From Xylophilus sp. GW821-FHT01B05 (GTDB lineage Bacteria; Pseudomonadota; Gammaproteobacteria; Burkholderiales; Burkholderiaceae_C), in contig CP152408.1 of assembly GCA_038961845.1 (NCBI GenBank), positions 310,001 through 374,000 on the forward strand: DNA of 64,000 bases, written 5' to 3'. Under the pieces are notes generated by a model. It worked only from the letters and a program-made list of their open reading frames with translations. It was not told the DNA's origin and did no database searches. Positions within the stretch are counted from its first letter, which is position 1, and each line of letters starts with the position of its first letter. This document shows positions 44,128-54,200 of the stretch, piece after piece. Made by a program: the position numbers and the translations under genes.

Positions 44128-44309
44128 GGCAAACAGAAAGTGAACCCAGCATTTTGCGTCCTCCGGCGGGCGCGGCGCCGTGGCATGTGACTTGCATGTC
44201 TAGTCGGGTTCGACAAAAAGCCCAGGCGGCGCACGCAAAGCGTGCTCTGGCCCGCACCGCAGGCGCGCATTCTGCAAGGAAAAGTTACCAAAGGCGTGCT
44301 ACGGGTTGA

Positions 44310-44325
44310 CCTGTATGTACAGGTC
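44310..44325. promoter_or_regulatory. HutC-type operator upstream of the hut transporter operon
   Basis: ACCTGTATGTACAGGT has 7-bp perfect arms around two central bases, matching the TGTATxTACA-type sites bound by HutC repressors. It overlaps TTGACC (44307-44312), a good -35 box. It lies about 90 bases before the binding-protein ATG. A related site is at 48012-48025. Confidence 0.75.
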
Positions 44326-44413
44326 TAGTGCATGGTGCAGAATCGGCGCCGTCGAACGGAGGGCTCCGGTACGCCGGTCAAGCAAGTTTTCTTCAAGCGA
44401 AAGAGGTAGGTCA

Positions 44414-45382
44414 ATGAACAAGCGTTCGATGGGCAAGGCCGTGGCGTGTATCGCGGCAGGGGTTTGCGGGCTGGGCCTGGCGTTCGGCGCGGCGGCGCAA
44501 GAGACAAAGATCGTGCTTGGCATGTCGGGCTGGACCGGCTTTGCGCCCCTGACCCTGGCCGACAAGGCCGGCATCTTCAAGAAGCACGGCCTGGACGTGG
44601 ACCTGAAGATGATCCCGCAGAAGGACCGGCACCTGGCGCTGGCCTCTGGCGCCATCCAGTGCGCCGCCACCACCGTCGAGACGCATGTGGCCTGGAACGC
44701 CAATGGCGTGCCCATCGTGCAGATCTTCCAGATGGACAAGTCCTATGGCGCCGACGGCATCGCGGTGCGCGGCGACATCAAGTCCTTTGCCGACCTGAAG
44801 GGCAAGACGATTGGCGTCGACGCGCCCGGCACCGCGCCCTACTTTGGCCTGGCCTGGATGCTCAGCAAGAACGGCATGCGGCTGAAGGACGTGAAGACCG
44901 TCACCATGACGCCGCAGGCCGCGGCACAGGCCTTTGTTGCGGGCCAGAACGACGCGGCCATGAGCTATGAGCCCTATTTGTCGACCGTGCGCGACAACCC
45001 CGCTGCCGGCAAGATCCTGGCGACCACGCTGGACTACCCGATGGTGATCGACACCGTGGGCTGCGCGCCCGAATGGCTCAAGGCCAACCCCAAGGCCGCG
45101 CAGGCTCTGGCCGACTCCTACTTTGCTGCCTTGGACATGATCAAGGCCGACCCGGCCAAGGCCAACGAGATCATGGGCGCGGCGGTCAAGCAGTCGGGCG
45201 AGCAGTTCGCCAAATCGGCTGCCTACCTGCGCTGGCAGGACAAGGCCGCCAACCAGAAGTTCTTTGCCGGCGAGCTGACCAGCTTCATGCAGGACGCCCA
45301 GGCCATCCTGTTGGAGGCGGGTGTCATCCGCAAGGCGCCGGCCGACCTGGCCGTGACCTTTGATCCGCGCTTTATCCAGTAA
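44414..45382 (+). CDS. ABC transporter substrate-binding protein (NMT1/taurine-type) of the hut region
   Basis: A 322-residue periplasmic protein. The signal peptide is GKAVACIAAGVCGLGLAFGA with cleavage near AAAQE. The mature part (KIVLGMSGWTGFAPLTLADK, AGIFKKHGLDVDLKMIPQKD, GKTIGVDAPGTAPYFGLAWM) belongs to the SsuA/ThiY/NMT1 class. It is first of a transporter-plus-hutC unit carrying a HutC operator, so it probably binds histidine, urocanate or another imidazole compound. ATG 44414 is chosen before the signal peptide. Confidence 0.9.
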   Translation: MNKRSMGKAVACIAAGVCGLGLAFGAAAQETKIVLGMSGWTGFAPLTLADKAGIFKKHGLDVDLKMIPQKDRHLALASGAIQCAATTVETHVAWNANGVPIVQIFQMDKSYGADGIAVRGDIKSFADLKGKTIGVDAPGTAPYFGLAWMLSKNGMRLKDVKTVTMTPQAAAQAFVAGQNDAAMSYEPYLSTVRDNPAAGKILATTLDYPMVIDTVGCAPEWLKANPKAAQALADSYFAALDMIKADPAKANEIMGAAVKQSGEQFAKSAAYLRWQDKAANQKFFAGELTSFMQDAQAILLEAGVIRKAPADLAVTFDPRFIQ

Positions 45383-45392
45383 ATCCGTTCCC

Positions 45393-46247
45393 ATGTCTGC
45401 GCTGCCTGCTTCTCCCGCCCCTGCCGCTTTGCCGCCCATTGCCGACTCCGCTCCGGTGCGCCGGCGTCGGGCCCTTATGCCGCTGGAGCCGGTCAGCTCG
45501 GCCGCGCGCTGGCTGCTGGGGCTGGGCTTCTTCGTGCTGTTCTTCGCGGTGTGGGCAGCCTTCACGCTGGGCGGCTATGTGTCGCCCACCTTCCTCGCCA
45601 GCCCGGTGACGATGCTGCGCGAAGGCTGGCTGTTGTTCACCGAGTACGACTTCATCCACGACATCGGCATGACGGTTTGGCGCGTGCTGGGCGGCTTTGT
45701 GCTGGCCAGTGTGCTGGCGGTGCCGCTGGGCATTGCCATGGGCGCCTACAAAGGGGTGGAGGCCTTCTTCGAACCCTTCGTGTCCTTCTGCCGCTACCTG
45801 CCGGCCTCGGCCTTTATCCCGCTGCTGATCCTGTGGGCCGGCATTGGCGAGACGCAGAAGCTGCTGGTGATCTTTATCGGCTCTTTCTTCCAGGTGGTGC
45901 TGATGGTGGCGGTGACGGTTGGCAGCGCGCGGCGCGACCTGGTCGAGGCTGCCTACACGCTGGGGGCAGGCAGCCGCGGCGTGATCGCGCGGGTGATGAT
46001 TCCCGGCGCCGCGCCGGGCATTGCCGAATCACTGCGCCTGGTACTGGGCTGGGCCTGGACCTACGTGATCGTGGCCGAGCTGATCGGATCGTCCTCGGGC
46101 ATCGGCCACATGATTACCGACAGCCAGGCCTTGCTCAACACCGGGCAGATCATCTTCGGGATCATCGTCATCGGTGTGATCGGGCTGATTTCCGACTTCG
46201 CCTTCAAGTGGGCCAACCGCCGTCTGTTCGCATGGGCTTCACTATGA
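45393..46247 (+). CDS. ABC transporter permease (SsuC/TauC-type) of the hut region
   Basis: A 284-residue inner-membrane permease with about six helices. A polar proline-rich N-terminus (ALPASPAPAALPPIAD) precedes the first helix (WLLGLGFFVLFFAVWAAFTL). The EAA-like loop is LVEAAYTLGAGSRGVIARVM. Start ATG 45393, 10 bp after the binding-protein stop. It is separated from its ATPase gene by a 124-bp gap almost filled by a family 2 repeat. Confidence 0.92.
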   Translation: MSALPASPAPAALPPIADSAPVRRRRALMPLEPVSSAARWLLGLGFFVLFFAVWAAFTLGGYVSPTFLASPVTMLREGWLLFTEYDFIHDIGMTVWRVLGGFVLASVLAVPLGIAMGAYKGVEAFFEPFVSFCRYLPASAFIPLLILWAGIGETQKLLVIFIGSFFQVVLMVAVTVGSARRDLVEAAYTLGAGSRGVIARVMIPGAAPGIAESLRLVLGWAWTYVIVAELIGSSSGIGHMITDSQALLNTGQIIFGIIVIGVIGLISDFAFKWANRRLFAWASL

Positions 46248-46251
46248 AGAA

Positions 46252-46336
46252 CCCCCAGTCTTCGCGCACTTCGTGTCGCTTCGCCAACCCCCTTGCAGGG
46301 GGCAGCGCCAGCGGCCCGGCAAAGCCGGTTCCGCGG
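46252..46336. repeat. Dispersed hairpin repeat, family 2, copy c, inside the hut transporter operon
   Basis: CCCCCAGTCTTCGCGCACTT, a C5/G5 hairpin (46288-46292 with 46298-46302) and a GCCCGGCAAAGCCGG hairpin ending in TTCCGCGG. It lies between the permease and ATPase genes of one operon. Confidence 0.82.
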
Positions 46337-46371
46337 CACTTCGCGAATGAATCGCAGACGAAGGATGTACT

Positions 46372-47154
46372 GTGAGCAATCAGCTTTCCATACAAGGCGT
46401 CTCGCGCGTCTTCACCGGCACCAAGGGCCAGCAGACCCAGGCCCTGCAGCCGGTGGATTTCGAGGTGCGCGAGAACGACTTCGTCACCATCCTTGGCCCC
46501 TCGGGCTGCGGCAAGTCAACGCTGTTGCGCATCGTCGCCGGGCTTGACTACCCCACCACTGGCCGGGTGCTGCTCGATGGCCAGACCATAGAAGGCCCGG
46601 GCGCCGACCGCGGCGTGGTGTTCCAGAGCTACACGCTGTTCCCGTGGCTCACGATTGCGCAAAACATCCGCTTCGGCCTGCGCGAGCGCGGCCTGCCAGA
46701 GGCCGAGCAAAAGGAGCGCAGCGACTACTTCATCGCCAAGGTGGGCCTGCGCGGCTTCGAGCAGCACTATCCCAAGCAGCTCTCGGGCGGCATGCAGCAG
46801 CGCACGGCCATCGCCCGCGCGCTGGCCAATGACCCCAAGATCTTGCTGCTGGACGAGCCCTTTGGCGCGCTCGACAACCAGACCCGGGTGCTGATGCAAG
46901 AGCTGCTGCTGGGCATCTGGGAGTCGGCGCAGAAGACCGTGCTGTTTGTCACCCACGACATCGACGAGGCTATCTTCATGGCCAACCGCGTGGCGGTGTT
47001 CAGCGCGCGGCCCGGCCGCATCAAGAGCGAGATCGCGGTCGACTTCCCGCACCCGCGCCACTACACCATCAAGACATCGCCCGAGTTCATGGCGATCAAG
47101 GCGCGGCTGACCGAAGAAATCCGCGCCGAGTCCATGGTTGGCGCTGAACACTGA
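46372..47154 (+). CDS. ABC transporter ATP-binding protein (SsuB/TauB-type) of the hut region
   Basis: A 260-residue ATPase. Walker A is GPSGCGKST (42-50), signature LSGGMQQ (137-143), Walker B LLLDEP (158-163), H-loop FVTHDIDEAIF. The start is GTG 46372 with AAGGA 6 bases upstream; a nearby ATG is out of frame. It completes the NMT1-type importer with the genes at 44414 and 45393, and is followed 1 bp later by hutC, so regulator and transporter are co-expressed. Confidence 0.95.
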   Translation: MSNQLSIQGVSRVFTGTKGQQTQALQPVDFEVRENDFVTILGPSGCGKSTLLRIVAGLDYPTTGRVLLDGQTIEGPGADRGVVFQSYTLFPWLTIAQNIRFGLRERGLPEAEQKERSDYFIAKVGLRGFEQHYPKQLSGGMQQRTAIARALANDPKILLLDEPFGALDNQTRVLMQELLLGIWESAQKTVLFVTHDIDEAIFMANRVAVFSARPGRIKSEIAVDFPHPRHYTIKTSPEFMAIKARLTEEIRAESMVGAEH

Positions 47155-47155
47155 C

Positions 47156-47923
47156 ATGAACACCGCCCGCCGCCGTACTGCCAACCCACCGGCCCAGTCG
47201 TCGGGCATGGCCTTGTACGAGCAGATCAAGGTCTTCATCACGCACAAGATCCAGGACGGCACCTGGCCAGCGGGGCACCGCCTACCTTCGGAGAGCGAGC
47301 TGGTGGCGCAGTTTGGCGTGGCGCGCATGACGGTCAACCGCGCGCTGCGCGAGCTGGTGGAGCAGGGCCGCATCGTGCGCGTGGCCGGCGTCGGCAGCTT
47401 TGTGGCAGAAGACAAGCCGCAATCAACGCTGCTGCAGATCGCCAATATCGCCAGCGAGATCCGCGCGCGCGGCCATGACTACCGCTGCGCCTTCCTGGTG
47501 GCCGAGCGCATTGCCGCATCGCCCGATGTGGCGGTGTGGCTGGATCTGCGGCAGGGCGAATCGGTGTTCCACACGGTCTGCCTGCACCTGGAGAACGGCA
47601 CGCCGGTGCAACTGGAAGACCGCCATGTGAACCCGCGCGTCGTCCCCCACTTTCTGGAGCAGGACTTCTCCGCCATCTCGCCCAGCGAATACCTGGTGCG
47701 CAACGTGCCCTTCGACCAGATCGAGCATGTGGTCGATGCCGTGCTGCCCACGGCCGAGCAGGCCGAGCGGCTGGCGATGCCGGTGGCCGAGCCCTGCCTG
47801 CTGCTCACCCGCCGCACCTGGACGCGCGGCCTGCCCGTGACCATGGTGCGCTGCCTGCACCCGGCCTCGCGCTACCGCCTGGGCAGCCGCTTTCGCGCTG
47901 ACGGCAACCCCTCATTTGGATAA
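47156..47923 (+). CDS. hutC: Histidine utilization repressor HutC (GntR family)
   Basis: A 255-residue repressor. The winged HTH is about residues 20-85 (ALYEQIKVFITHKIQDGTWP, RLPSESELVAQFGVARMTVN, VRVAGVGSFVAED); the UTRA effector domain follows and would bind urocanate (HTVCLHLENGTPVQLEDRHV, VLPTAEQAERLAM). ATG 47156 is 1 bp after the ATPase stop. HutC-type palindromes upstream of the transporter (44310) and hutH (48012) fit repression of both units, with autoregulation through the first. The stop codon abuts a 54-bp palindrome. Confidence 0.94.
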   Translation: MNTARRRTANPPAQSSGMALYEQIKVFITHKIQDGTWPAGHRLPSESELVAQFGVARMTVNRALRELVEQGRIVRVAGVGSFVAEDKPQSTLLQIANIASEIRARGHDYRCAFLVAERIAASPDVAVWLDLRQGESVFHTVCLHLENGTPVQLEDRHVNPRVVPHFLEQDFSAISPSEYLVRNVPFDQIEHVVDAVLPTAEQAERLAMPVAEPCLLLTRRTWTRGLPVTMVRCLHPASRYRLGSRFRADGNPSFG

Positions 47924-47976
47924 GAACGTGTCTACGATCTCTATGGGGATCCCCATACAGATCGCAGATACGTTCT
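47923..47976. repeat. 54-bp near-perfect inverted repeat between hutC and hutH
   Basis: Two 27-base arms meet at GGGGATCCCC (centre 47949/47950). Each arm runs from AGAACGTGTCTACG-type sequence on the left to CGTTCT on the right, and I count three mismatches between the arms. It begins at the last base of the hutC stop codon. A T6 stretch follows only about 20 bases later. It could be a strong terminator hairpin or abutted ends of a lost mobile element. Confidence 0.8.
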
Positions 47977-48011
47977 CAATGAAAAACAGCCTTCGTTTTT
48001 TGTCGCACCTA

Positions 48012-48025
48012 CTTGTATAGACAGG
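48012..48025. promoter_or_regulatory. HutC-type operator upstream of hutH
   Basis: CTTGTATAGACAGG is an imperfect version of the palindrome at 44310-44325 (TGTAT and ACAGG halves kept). It includes a possible -10 box, TATAGA (48016-48021), and ends 6 bases before the hutH ATG. Binding would block transcription or translation of the hut enzymes. Confidence 0.6.
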
Positions 48026-48031
48026 ATCACC

Positions 48032-49585
48032 ATGGACCATGCATCCCCCACCGCCGCCACGCCGCTGGTGCTCAAGCCCGGCGAAGTCAACCTGGCCCTG
48101 TTGCGCCGCGTGCATGCGGGCGGCGGGCCGCTGGCGCTGCACCCATCGGCGCGCCCAGGCCTGCTGGCGGCCCAGGCCACGGTGCGCAGCATCGTCGAGG
48201 CCGGGGACGTGGTCTATGGCATCAACACCGGCTTTGGCAAGCTGGCGCAGACCATCATCCCGCATGAGCGCCTGGCCGAGCTGCAGCGCAACTTGGTGCT
48301 CTCGCACAGCGCGGGCACCGGCGAGCCCCTGCCTGCGGGCGTGGTGCGGCTGGTGCTGGCGACCAAGGCGGTGAGCCTGGCGCGCGGGCATTCGGGCGTG
48401 CGGCCAGAGATCGTCGATGCGCTGCTGGCGCTGGGCAACGCCGGCCTGCTGCCGCGCATTCCGTCCAAGGGCTCGGTCGGCGCCTCGGGCGACCTGGCGC
48501 CGCTGGCGCATCTGGCCTGCGTGCTGATTGGCGAAGGCGAGGTGACCACGCCGCAGGGCGAGGTGATCGGCGGCGCCGATGCGCTGCGCCGCATCGGCCT
48601 CACGCCCTTCGTGCTCGGCCCCAAGGAAGGGCTGGCGCTGCTCAATGGCACGCAGGTATCCACCGCCCTGGCGCTGGCCGGCCTGTTTGGCGCCGAAGAT
48701 GTGTTTGCCGCCGGCCTGGTGGCGGGCGCGCTGTCGCTGGAAGCCATACAGGGCTCGATCAAGCCCTTTGATGCACGCATCCATGCCGCACGCGGCCAGC
48801 CGGGCCAGATCGCCGTGGCCGGCGCGGTGCGCGCGCTGCTGGATGGCAGCGAGATCGTTCCCTCGCATGCCGATTGCGGCCGTGTGCAAGACCCGTACTC
48901 GATACGCTGCGTGCCGCAGGTCATGGGCGCCTGCCTCGACAACCTGGCGCATGCCGCGCGCGTGCTGGTGATCGAAGCCAATGCTGCGTCGGACAACCCG
49001 CTGGTGTTCGACAACGGTGATGTCATCTCCGGCGGCAACTTCCACGCCGAGCCGGTGGCCTTTGCCGCAGACATCATTGCGCTGGCCGTGAGCGAGATCG
49101 GCGCCATCTCCGAGCGCCGCATGGCGCTGTTGCTGGACAGCGGCCTGTCGGGCCTGCCGCCATTTTTGGTGCACGACGGCGGCGTCAACTCCGGCTTCAT
49201 GATTGCCCAGGTCACGGCAGCCGCGCTGGCGTCCGAGAACAAGTCGCTCGCGCACCCGGCCAGCGTCGACAGCCTGCCAACCTCGGCCAACCAGGAGGAC
49301 CACGTGTCCATGGCCACCTTCGCGGGCCGGCGCCTGGCCGACATGGTCGAGAACACAGCCGTGGTGGTGGGCATCGAGGCCATGGCTGCTGCGCAGGGCA
49401 TCGAATTGAAGCGTGGCCCGAAAAGCTCGGATCTGCTCGAAGCCGAATTCGCGGCCATTCGCAAGCGCGTTGCCTTTATCGACCAGGACCGCTTCCTTGC
49501 GCCGTCCATCGAAGCCATGCGCCTGTGGGCGCGCCAAAGCCAATGGCCCGCAGCCGTGCAAAAAATTCTGCCAAGCGCCCACTGA
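48032..49585 (+). CDS. hutH: Histidine ammonia-lyase
   Basis: A 517-residue enzyme, first step of histidine breakdown: L-histidine to trans-urocanate and ammonia. The Ala151-Ser152-Gly153 triad in [14 protein letters not shown] forms the MIO cofactor. Active-site Tyr62 lies in VYGINTGFG, and the downstream [14 protein letters not shown] and [10 protein letters not shown] motifs are intact. Length is typical. It is 16 bp before hutU, with the HutC-type site just upstream of its start. Confidence 0.97.
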   Translation: MDHASPTAATPLVLKPGEVNLALLRRVHAGGGPLALHPSARPGLLAAQATVRSIVEAGDVVYGINTGFGKLAQTIIPHERLAELQRNLVLSHSAGTGEPLPAGVVRLVLATKAVSLARGHSGVRPEIVDALLALGNAGLLPRIPSKGSVGASGDLAPLAHLACVLIGEGEVTTPQGEVIGGADALRRIGLTPFVLGPKEGLALLNGTQVSTALALAGLFGAEDVFAAGLVAGALSLEAIQGSIKPFDARIHAARGQPGQIAVAGAVRALLDGSEIVPSHADCGRVQDPYSIRCVPQVMGACLDNLAHAARVLVIEANAASDNPLVFDNGDVISGGNFHAEPVAFAADIIALAVSEIGAISERRMALLLDSGLSGLPPFLVHDGGVNSGFMIAQVTAAALASENKSLAHPASVDSLPTSANQEDHVSMATFAGRRLADMVENTAVVVGIEAMAAAQGIELKRGPKSSDLLEAEFAAIRKRVAFIDQDRFLAPSIEAMRLWARQSQWPAAVQKILPSAH

Positions 49586-49601
49586 TTGAAAGGAACCTGC
49601 C

Positions 49602-51320
<1,719 letters not shown>

Positions 51321-51356
51321 AGGCCGAGCGGGTAACAGTGCCAAGAAAAGCCGCAT

Positions 51357-51379
51357 CCATTCCCATCTAGTGGGAATGG
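51357..51379. promoter_or_regulatory. Palindrome upstream of the hut IclR gene
   Basis: CCATTCCCA (51357-51365), a 5-base TCTAG centre and TGGGAATGG (51371-51379) form perfect 9-bp arms about 40 bases before the IclR start. IclR proteins often bind such palindromes near their own promoter, so this is a candidate autoregulatory operator. As RNA it could instead fold as a hairpin after hutU. Confidence 0.6.
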
Positions 51380-51419
51380 CGGCTTGGAAGTGAGAACGGC
51401 GAGCAAGATACTGCCTGCG

Positions 51420-52151
51420 ATGACGCCCCCGACCGACGCCCCCCACAACGACCGCGCGCTTTTTGTGCTGTCGGTGTTGGCGCAAAGCAAGGCGGCCATG
51501 ACGGCGGCCGAGCTGGTGCAGGCCAGCGGCCTGTCGCAGAGCACGCTTTACCGTCAGCTCGCCATGTTGCGGCGCTGGGGCTTTGTGATGGAGGCGGACG
51601 GGCGCTACTCGCCAGGCCCGGTGAGCGTGCAACTCGCCAGTGGCTTTGATGACAGCTCTGACCTGGTCAGGGCGGCCCGCGCCGACATGCGTGCGCTGGT
51701 GCAGCAAAGCCATGAGAGCGTGGCCCTGGTCACGGCGGTGAATGACCGCGTGGTGTGCCTGGAGATGGTCGACAGCGCGCATTCGCTGCGTTGCTCGTTC
51801 GACCGCGGCCGCAGCGTGCCGGCCAGCGACGGCGCCAGCGCCAAATGCTTGCTGGCCCACATGCCACTCGACCAGCGCGACGCCCTGCTTGACGGCCTGG
51901 GCGAAAGCCCCGAGCGCCGCGCCGCACGCGCCGCCGAGCTCGACGCAATCCGCCAGGCCGGCCATGCCGTGACGCAAGGCGAGGTCGATGCTGGCGTGTG
52001 GGGCGCGAGCGCGCCAGTGCTGGCCTCGGGCCGGCGCCTGCGCGGCGCCATCACGCTCATGGCGCCGCTCACGCGTGTCGAAGGCATGGAAGCTGCATTG
52101 CTCCACATGACCGTCGTCACGGCGGCCCGCATCTCACGCGCCCTGCAGTAG
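51420..52151 (+). CDS. IclR-family transcriptional regulator within the hut cluster
   Basis: A 243-residue regulator. The winged HTH (ALFVLSVLAQSKAAMTAAEL, ASGLSQSTLYRQLAMLRRWG) covers about residues 13-55 and the effector domain follows (VALVTAVNDRVVCLEMVDSA). ATG 51420 is preferred; a TTG at 51384 is possible but would sit next to the palindrome. It lies between hutU and a second transporter pair, adding a regulator besides HutC. The effector is unknown, possibly an imidazole intermediate or histidine. Confidence 0.88.
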   Translation: MTPPTDAPHNDRALFVLSVLAQSKAAMTAAELVQASGLSQSTLYRQLAMLRRWGFVMEADGRYSPGPVSVQLASGFDDSSDLVRAARADMRALVQQSHESVALVTAVNDRVVCLEMVDSAHSLRCSFDRGRSVPASDGASAKCLLAHMPLDQRDALLDGLGESPERRAARAAELDAIRQAGHAVTQGEVDAGVWGASAPVLASGRRLRGAITLMAPLTRVEGMEAALLHMTVVTAARISRALQ

Positions 52152-52188
52152 TCCGCCGTTGCAACTAACCCCACGAAAGCCTTTCACC

Positions 52189-52941
52189 ATGAACACCCGC
52201 CGCACCCTTATTGCCGCCGCACTCTCCGGCCTCTCCCTGCTCAGTCTCGTCGGCGCTGCCCACGCTCAGGGCGAGCCGCTGCGCGTTGCCACCGATGCCA
52301 CCTTCCCGCCCATGGAGTTCGTGGAGAACGGCAAGCGCACCGGCTTTGACGTGGAGCTGGTCGAGGCCATCGGCAAGACGCTGGGCCGCAAGATCGAGTG
52401 GATCGACATCGACTTCAAGGGCCTCGTGCCGGGCCTGATCTCCAAGCGCTTCGACATGGCCGTGTCGGGCATTTACATCACCGACGAGCGCAAGAAGGTC
52501 GTCGACTTCACCGAGCCGTACTACGCGGGCGGCCTGGTGGTGATGGTCAAGGAAGGCAACACGACGATCAAGACGCCAGCCGACATCAACGGCAAGAAGG
52601 TCAGCGTGCAGGTGGGCACCAAGTCGGTGTCGTACACGAAGGAGAAATTTCCGCAGGTCCAACTGCTGGAAGTCGAGAAGAACCAGGAGATGTTCAACCT
52701 CGTGGACATCGGCCGTGCCGACGCCGCCGTCACCGGCAAGCCCGCCGCCTACCAATACGTGCGTACGCGGCCTGGCCTGAAGGTGCTGCCGGAGCAGATC
52801 ACGACAGAGGAGTACGGCATGGCCATCCGCAAGGACACGCCCGAACTCACCAAGGCCGTGAACGGCGCCATCGAGAAGCTCAAGGCGGATGGAACCTACG
52901 ACCAGATAGTGAAGAAGTGGTTTAGCAGCACCCCAAAGTAA
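52189..52941 (+). CDS. Family 3 amino-acid ABC transporter substrate-binding protein (hut region)
   Basis: A 250-residue periplasmic protein with a signal peptide (AALSGLSLLSLVGAAHAQGE). The mature domain is a textbook HisJ/GlnH-type fold: LRVATDATFPPMEFVENGKR, GFDVELVEAIGKTLGRKIEW, VSGIYITDERKKVVDFTEPY. Its place among hut genes points to histidine or a related amino acid. ATG 52189 precedes the signal peptide. The permease gene follows after 7 bp. Confidence 0.93.
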   Translation: MNTRRTLIAAALSGLSLLSLVGAAHAQGEPLRVATDATFPPMEFVENGKRTGFDVELVEAIGKTLGRKIEWIDIDFKGLVPGLISKRFDMAVSGIYITDERKKVVDFTEPYYAGGLVVMVKEGNTTIKTPADINGKKVSVQVGTKSVSYTKEKFPQVQLLEVEKNQEMFNLVDIGRADAAVTGKPAAYQYVRTRPGLKVLPEQITTEEYGMAIRKDTPELTKAVNGAIEKLKADGTYDQIVKKWFSSTPK

Positions 52942-52948
52942 GCGCGCC

Positions 52949-53617
52949 ATGGATTTAGATTTCTCACCAGTCTGGCAAGGCTGGCCCGACCTGCTGCGCG
53001 GCGCGCTGGTCACGGTGGAGATCACCGCCTGCGCGCTCGCCCTCGGTTGCGTGCTGGGCCTGCTGGTCGGCATCGGCCGGCTGAACCCCAAGCGGCGCTG
53101 GATCTACGGCGTGTGCACTGCCTACGTGGCGGCCATTCGCGGCACGCCGCTGCTGGTGCAGCTGTTCATTCTGTTCTTTGGGCTGCCGCACTTCGGCATC
53201 CTGCTGCCGGCGTTTTTGTGCGGCGTGCTGGGGCTGGGTGTGTACTCGGGCGCCTATGTGTCGGAGATCGTGCGCGGCGCGATCCAGTCGATCGACAAGG
53301 GCCAGACCATGGCGGCGCAATCGCTGGGCATGACGCCTGGCGTGGCCATGCGCCAGATCGTGCTGCCACAGGCGGTGGTGCGCATGATCCCGCCGCTGGG
53401 CAACGAGTTCATCGCGCTCATCAAGAACTCGGCGCTGGTGTCACTCTTGACCATTCATGACGTGATGCACGAGGGGCAAAAGATCATCAGCGTGTCGTAC
53501 CGGTCGCTGGAGGTGTACCTGGCCATTGCACTCGTGTACTTCGTGTTGACGGGGACCATGACGCTGGTCCTGCGGCACTTCGAGCAGAAGCTGCGGCAAG
53601 GTGGGCTGATGCGATGA
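52949..53617 (+). CDS. Polar amino-acid ABC transporter permease (HisM/GlnP type)
   Basis: A 222-residue inner-membrane permease: LLRGALVTVEITACALALGC, AAIRGTPLLVQLFILFFGLP, the EAA loop AAQSLGMTPGVAMRQIVLPQ and FIALIKNSALVSLLTIHD. It pairs with the binding protein at 52189. No HisP/GlnQ-type ATPase is encoded nearby; the only hut ATPase (46372) belongs to the other transporter class. It overlaps hutD by ATGA. Confidence 0.94.
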   Translation: MDLDFSPVWQGWPDLLRGALVTVEITACALALGCVLGLLVGIGRLNPKRRWIYGVCTAYVAAIRGTPLLVQLFILFFGLPHFGILLPAFLCGVLGLGVYSGAYVSEIVRGAIQSIDKGQTMAAQSLGMTPGVAMRQIVLPQAVVRMIPPLGNEFIALIKNSALVSLLTIHDVMHEGQKIISVSYRSLEVYLAIALVYFVLTGTMTLVLRHFEQKLRQGGLMR

Positions 53618-54186
53618 CCCAGGTGCAGCGCTTCTCCCGTACCTCGCTCCCTGTCACTCCCTGGAAGAACGGCGGCGGCACCACGCAAGAGATCGCCAGT
53701 TGGCCGCAGAGCGTAGCGCTTGATGGTTCTGGCTGGCGCGTGAGCATTGCCACCATCGCGGCGGCTGGGCCGTTCTCGGTGTTTGCGGGCGTGGACCGCA
53801 GCATCATGCTGTTGGAGGGCGACGGCGTGCGGCTCTTCACGCACGACGGGCGCATTGACCATCTACTTGATGCGCCGCATCAGCCTTTTTCCTTCAGCGG
53901 TGACGAGGCCATCGACTGCACCTTGCTGGGCGGAGCGTCGAGCGACTTCAATGTGATGACGCGCCGCGGACAATGGCGCGCCGATGTACAGGTGCTGGAC
54001 CGCGCAGCGGCCATGGCACCCGCGCCGCATGGCGTGTTGCTGGCGCTGCGCGGCGAATGGCAATTGAACGAAGAGCCTTGCCGTGCAGGCCGGGGCCTGT
54101 ACTGGACCGACGCGGCGCATGCATGGCAGGCCGTGCCGGATCGTGAAGACGCGCGGCTGGTGGCGGTTCGCGTCATGCCGGCCTAA
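53614..54186 (+). CDS. hutD: HutD family protein
   Basis: A 190-residue cupin-like protein of hut operons. [20 protein letters not shown] at the N-terminus and [20 protein letters not shown] are the family signatures, followed by [20 protein letters not shown] and DFNVMTRRG. HutD is thought to set an upper limit on hut activity, possibly by binding formylglutamate, and is not an enzyme of the main route. It starts by ATGA overlap with the permease gene and ends 14 bp before hutI. Confidence 0.94.
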   Translation: MTQVQRFSRTSLPVTPWKNGGGTTQEIASWPQSVALDGSGWRVSIATIAAAGPFSVFAGVDRSIMLLEGDGVRLFTHDGRIDHLLDAPHQPFSFSGDEAIDCTLLGGASSDFNVMTRRGQWRADVQVLDRAAAMAPAPHGVLLALRGEWQLNEEPCRAGRGLYWTDAAHAWQAVPDREDARLVAVRVMPA

Positions 54187-54200
54187 GCGCAGAAAGAGAA

